From contig CALZMA010000034.1 in NCBI GenBank assembly GCA_945788445.1, positions 1 through 8,116 of the forward strand: 8,116 nucleotides of DNA, in the 5' to 3' direction. This document shows, piece by piece, positions 5,785-8,116 of this stretch. Origin of the DNA: an uncultured Bacteroidales bacterium (GTDB taxonomy: Bacteria; Bacteroidota; Bacteroidia; Bacteroidales; Bacteroidaceae). A program made the position numbers and the translations under genes. Within the stretch, counting starts at the first letter, position 1, and each line of letters starts with the position of its first letter. Below the pieces are notes generated by a model. That model searched no databases. It was not told the origin of the DNA and saw only the letters and a list, made by a program, of their open reading frames with translations.

Positions 5785-7200
5785 TTAGCGCACCACGCGC
5801 TTTGTGCCGTTCACCACGTAGACACCGGCGGAGGGAGGCGTGGGGCAACGGCGGCCGTCGAGGCTGTAGACGGCGGGGGCGGCTGACTCGGGCGCAAGGG
5901 GGGCGGTGATGCCGGAGAGGTTGTCGGAGAGGTACATGGACCAGCCGGTTCCGCTCGCGGCAAGCCAATAGCCTTCGGGGGCGGCAGTGGGGGCGGCGGA
6001 GCCGATGCGGGTGACGAGGTTGCCGCGGTGGCCCCGGGCAAGGCTTTCGTAGTAATTGCTGCGCACGGTCACTTCCACGGGGCTCTCGGAGTGGATGCCG
6101 GCGGCACGGCGCACGGCTATCTGCTGCTCGATGGCTTCGCGGTCGCTGCCCTGCCAGTGGGGCCAGAAGACGCAGGGCACGCCGGGGGAGGAGAGGATGA
6201 AGGCGTAGGCCTGGGCCACGTAGCCGTTGAACTTGTTGCCGTCGCGGTAGGTGTCGTGGTTGTCGACGAAGGTGACGGCGTAGCGGTTGTAGTTGTGGTG
6301 GTGTATCATGCCGGCGGGCCGCCAGGTGGTCTGGTCTTCAATCCACGACATCTTGCTGTAGTTGCCCTTGGCGAGGCCGTCGTTGAGGGCGGCGTACTTC
6401 ATGGGGAAGTCGAAGGCCATGCTGCGGCGGCCCGTGCCTTCGATCCAGGCGGCTACCTTGTCGTAGGAACCGTCCCAGTATTCGCCCACGGAGAGGTAGG
6501 GCGAGGTGGCCTCGTTGTAGAGGCCGACGTATTCGGCGCCGAAGCCTTTGACGAAGTCGTAGCGCCAGCCGTCGTAGCCGAAGTCGCCGCGGAGCCAGGC
6601 GAGGTAGGCTTTGCAGTCGTTCTGGACGTAGGCGGAGGTGTGGTCGAGGTCGCGCGCGCCGCCCCAGTCTTCGCCGGTGTCGGCAGCGCCGGTAGCCTTG
6701 CCGTACCATTTGCCGGCGGAGGTGTTGGTGTTCATCTCGTCGGTGCGGCAGATGTGTTCGGCGGTGAGCTGGTAGTTGCCGTAGGTGCCGAAGTCGTCGG
6801 CGGTGAAGTTGCCCCAGTCGCTGTCGCCCGCACGGTGGTTGATGACGATGTCGGCGAGGACGCGGACGTCGTGGGCGTGGAGGGTGGCGATGAGGGTGCG
6901 GAGGTCATCGGCGGTGCCCCAGCAGGAGGTCTGGTTGTTCCACTGGCGGGGGTGGTAGCCGACGTTGGTGCCGCCCACCGCGCCGCCGCCCTCGGCACTG
7001 GCCGATGGGGGCAGCCAGACGAGGGTGAAGTGGCGGGCTATCTCGGGCGCTGCGGCGGCGAGGGCCTGCCAGCCGGTCTCTTTCTGGGAGTCCCAGTAGA
7101 AGCCCTGGAGCATCACGTCTTCGCTTTCGACGGGGGCCTGTGCGCTGAGCGGGGCGGAGAGGATGGGGAGGAGGGCCAGAAGGGTGAGAATGCGTTTCAT
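5785..7200 (-). CDS. Secreted GH13 alpha-amylase
   Basis: Endo-acting glycoside hydrolase of family 13 that cuts alpha-1,4 bonds in starch. The 471 residues start with a Sec signal peptide, MKRILTLLALLPILSAPLSA then QA, cleaved near residues 20-22; there is no lipobox cysteine, so it is not a SusG-type surface lipoprotein. The (beta/alpha)8 barrel shows all four GH13 regions: DIVINH (117-122), GWRYDFVKGF (211-220) with nucleophile Asp215, SVGEYW (237-242) with acid/base Glu240, and FVDNHD (311-316) with Asp316. The last 30 or so residues, beginning VYSLDGRR (444-451) and with GVYVVNGTKRVVR (459-471), resemble the short type-IX-secretion sorting tails of Bacteroidetes. ATG 7200 is preferred over an in-frame start at 7254 because the signal peptide begins there and the extension would overlap the hairpin at 7223-7269. 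It follows a SusE/F-like gene in the same direction. Subfamily not assigned. Confidence 0.95.
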   Translation of the reverse strand: MKRILTLLALLPILSAPLSAQAPVESEDVMLQGFYWDSQKETGWQALAAAAPEIARHFTLVWLPPSASAEGGGAVGGTNVGYHPRQWNNQTSCWGTADDLRTLIATLHAHDVRVLADIVINHRAGDSDWGNFTADDFGTYGNYQLTAEHICRTDEMNTNTSAGKWYGKATGAADTGEDWGGARDLDHTSAYVQNDCKAYLAWLRGDFGYDGWRYDFVKGFGAEYVGLYNEATSPYLSVGEYWDGSYDKVAAWIEGTGRRSMAFDFPMKYAALNDGLAKGNYSKMSWIEDQTTWRPAGMIHHHNYNRYAVTFVDNHDTYRDGNKFNGYVAQAYAFILSSPGVPCVFWPHWQGSDREAIEQQIAVRRAAGIHSESPVEVTVRSNYYESLARGHRGNLVTRIGSAAPTAAPEGYWLAASGTGWSMYLSDNLSGITAPLAPESAAPAVYSLDGRRCPTPPSAGVYVVNGTKRVVR

Positions 7201-7222
7201 GGAAGGGGAATGTGTTTGGCGG

Positions 7223-7269
7223 AAAAAAGAAGATGAGGTTCGTGTGCCGAGCACAGTAGCCTCATCTTC
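7223..7269 (-). terminator. Hairpin with T-tract between SusE/F-like gene and amylase
   Basis: A perfect 10-bp stem GAAGATGAGG/CCTCATCTTC (7260-7269 with 7229-7238) holds an inner stem TGTGC-TCG-GCACA. On the minus strand it is followed at once by TTTTTT (7228-7223), a classical intrinsic terminator. It lies 27 bases after the SusE/F-like stop codon and only 22 bases before the amylase ATG, too close for a promoter in between, which suggests partial termination or attenuation rather than a full operon end. Confidence 0.8.
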
Positions 7270-7296
7270 CCATCTTATGATTTGCTCAAGAGGATT

Positions 7297-8116
7297 TTAC
7301 TTCACGCTGCCGGTGCCTTCGGTGAAGTTGAGGTGGAGGCGCTGGCCGGCCTGTCCCTTCACGCGGGCCTGGTCGGGTCCGTTGCCGCGGAACTCAATCT
7401 TGCCGTCGAAGACCATGAACTCCATGCGCCACCAATCTACGCTTTCCTTGGGGTGAACGCAGACGCGGATTTCGTCTTCGGCCACGAAGGCGGGCGATAC
7501 GAACTCGCCGCTCTTGTCGGCAGGGACGCTGAAGAGGTTGGCGGCCTCAACGTTCCAGGTGCCGGCGGTGTTGCCGATGAGGTAGACGTCGGGGGTGTAG
7601 GTTTCGAGCACCTTGTTGGTGGCGTCGAGGTAGAGGAGGTACCAGCCTGCCTTGCCTACGACTACGTTGCCCGTGCCGCTGAGGCCGGCGCCGGCGTGGT
7701 CGGCAAAGGTGAGCTGGTCAGCTCCGAAGTCGCCGCCCCAACCGGCCTGCGGGGCGAACTTGAACTCTTCGCCGGCGGAGAGATAGACAACTTTCCAGAA
7801 CTGGCCGTCGACTCCGTTGACGGGAACGAAGGCTTGCCACTCGGTCCAGTTGTAGGCGGAACCGGTCATGTAGATTTCGGCACTGACGGGCTTCACGGCG
7901 TAGCGCCAGTTCTTCATGTCGAGGGTGACGCTGTACTTGCCGGCATCGCTGACCTTGAAGGCCTGGGGATTGTTCCACGTGATGAAGGTTTCGGTGGAGG
8001 TGTCGCTGTCGATGCTGCTGCCGTAGACCTTGCTCCAGTCTACGCCGCCGGCTACGATGGCGGACTTGGGCATGATCTTGAACCAGGCGGCACCCGTGGT
8101 TTCAAACACGCCTTCG
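7297..8116 (-). CDS. SusE/SusF-like starch-binding outer-membrane protein (5' end outside window)
   Basis: The last 272 codons of a protein whose N-terminus is beyond the window edge; the frame stays open to base 8116, so the GTG at 8109 need not be a start. SusE and SusF are surface lipoproteins made of tandem immunoglobulin-like and starch-binding beta-sandwich domains that hold starch near SusC/SusD. Visible are the end of one domain (to about 78, with AGKYSVTLDMKNWRY), one full domain (about 80-174; YMTGSAYNWTEW, FKFAPQAGWGGDFGADQ, GWYLLYLD) and the final domain (about 176-272; VYLIGNTAGTWN, VDWWRMEFMVFDGKIEFRG, NFTEGTGSVK). The WW-x-x-EF and FRGNG-DQ-RV patterns near the end are typical of the family's last domain, and the aromatic residues fit sugar-stacking sites. 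The neighbouring amylase supports a starch role. SusE versus SusF cannot be told apart here. Confidence 0.85.
   Translation of the reverse strand, partial: EGVFETTGAAWFKIMPKSAIVAGGVDWSKVYGSSIDSDTSTETFITWNNPQAFKVSDAGKYSVTLDMKNWRYAVKPVSAEIYMTGSAYNWTEWQAFVPVNGVDGQFWKVVYLSAGEEFKFAPQAGWGGDFGADQLTFADHAGAGLSGTGNVVVGKAGWYLLYLDATNKVLETYTPDVYLIGNTAGTWNVEAANLFSVPADKSGEFVSPAFVAEDEIRVCVHPKESVDWWRMEFMVFDGKIEFRGNGPDQARVKGQAGQRLHLNFTEGTGSVK

Noticed and set aside
6028..7236. Plus-strand open frame of 402 codons opposite the amylase
   Set aside because: Antisense shadow; product is almost only V, A, G, E and D, while the minus strand holds the four GH13 catalytic regions.
7201..7254. Longer amylase start at 7254
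   Set aside because: It would put 18 polar residues before the signal peptide and run through the terminator T-tract and stem; the signal peptide begins cleanly at the ATG at 7200.

Overview
The window comes from a GC-rich member of the Bacteroidales (phylum Bacteroidota). The grounds are a SusE/SusF-type starch-binding outer-membrane protein, a secreted GH13 amylase with a short C-terminal tail of the type-IX-sorting kind, RecJ, RecQ and PurF-like proteins of Bacteroidetes style, and starts with no Shine-Dalgarno sequence in front. A genus cannot be assigned from the sequence alone; a high-GC Prevotellaceae, Rikenellaceae or Muribaculaceae relative would fit.

All five recognised genes lie on the minus strand, so the transcription order runs from high to low coordinates. 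(1) 8116-7297: C-terminal 272 codons of a SusE/SusF-like starch-binding protein, cut by the window edge. (2) 7269-7223: a hairpin plus T-tract, just before the next gene. (3) 7200-5785: a secreted GH13 alpha-amylase. These form the 3' end of a starch-utilisation (Sus-like) locus. (4) 5784-5148: a 637-bp gene-free stretch holding a ~198-bp long imperfect palindrome (REP/MITE-like), a five-copy 21-22-bp tandem array with hairpin symmetry, and a candidate Bacteroidetes-type promoter. (5) 5147-3723: a PurF-like protein with an intact phosphoribosyltransferase site and [4Fe-4S]-type cysteines but a destroyed glutaminase site, followed by a clear terminator (3697-3644). (6) 3460-1736: RecJ exonuclease. 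(7) 1740-1651: an inverted repeat of GGAATGA-type short repeats with a T-tract, overlapping the recJ stop codon. (8) 1604-1: RecQ helicase, apparently starting at GTG and cut by the window edge.

Functionally there are three blocks. The SusE/F protein binds starch at the cell surface and the amylase cleaves it. The PurF-like gene is a stand-alone unit by its promoter and terminator; its biochemical role is open because ammonia from glutamine hydrolysis should not be available to it. RecJ (5'-3' single-strand exonuclease) and RecQ (3'-5' helicase) are the classical end-resection partners of the RecF pathway, and here they sit together. The most unusual items are the PurF-like protein with a dead glutaminase domain, the two repeat structures of the 5148-5784 gap, and the repeat-derived hairpin between recJ and recQ.
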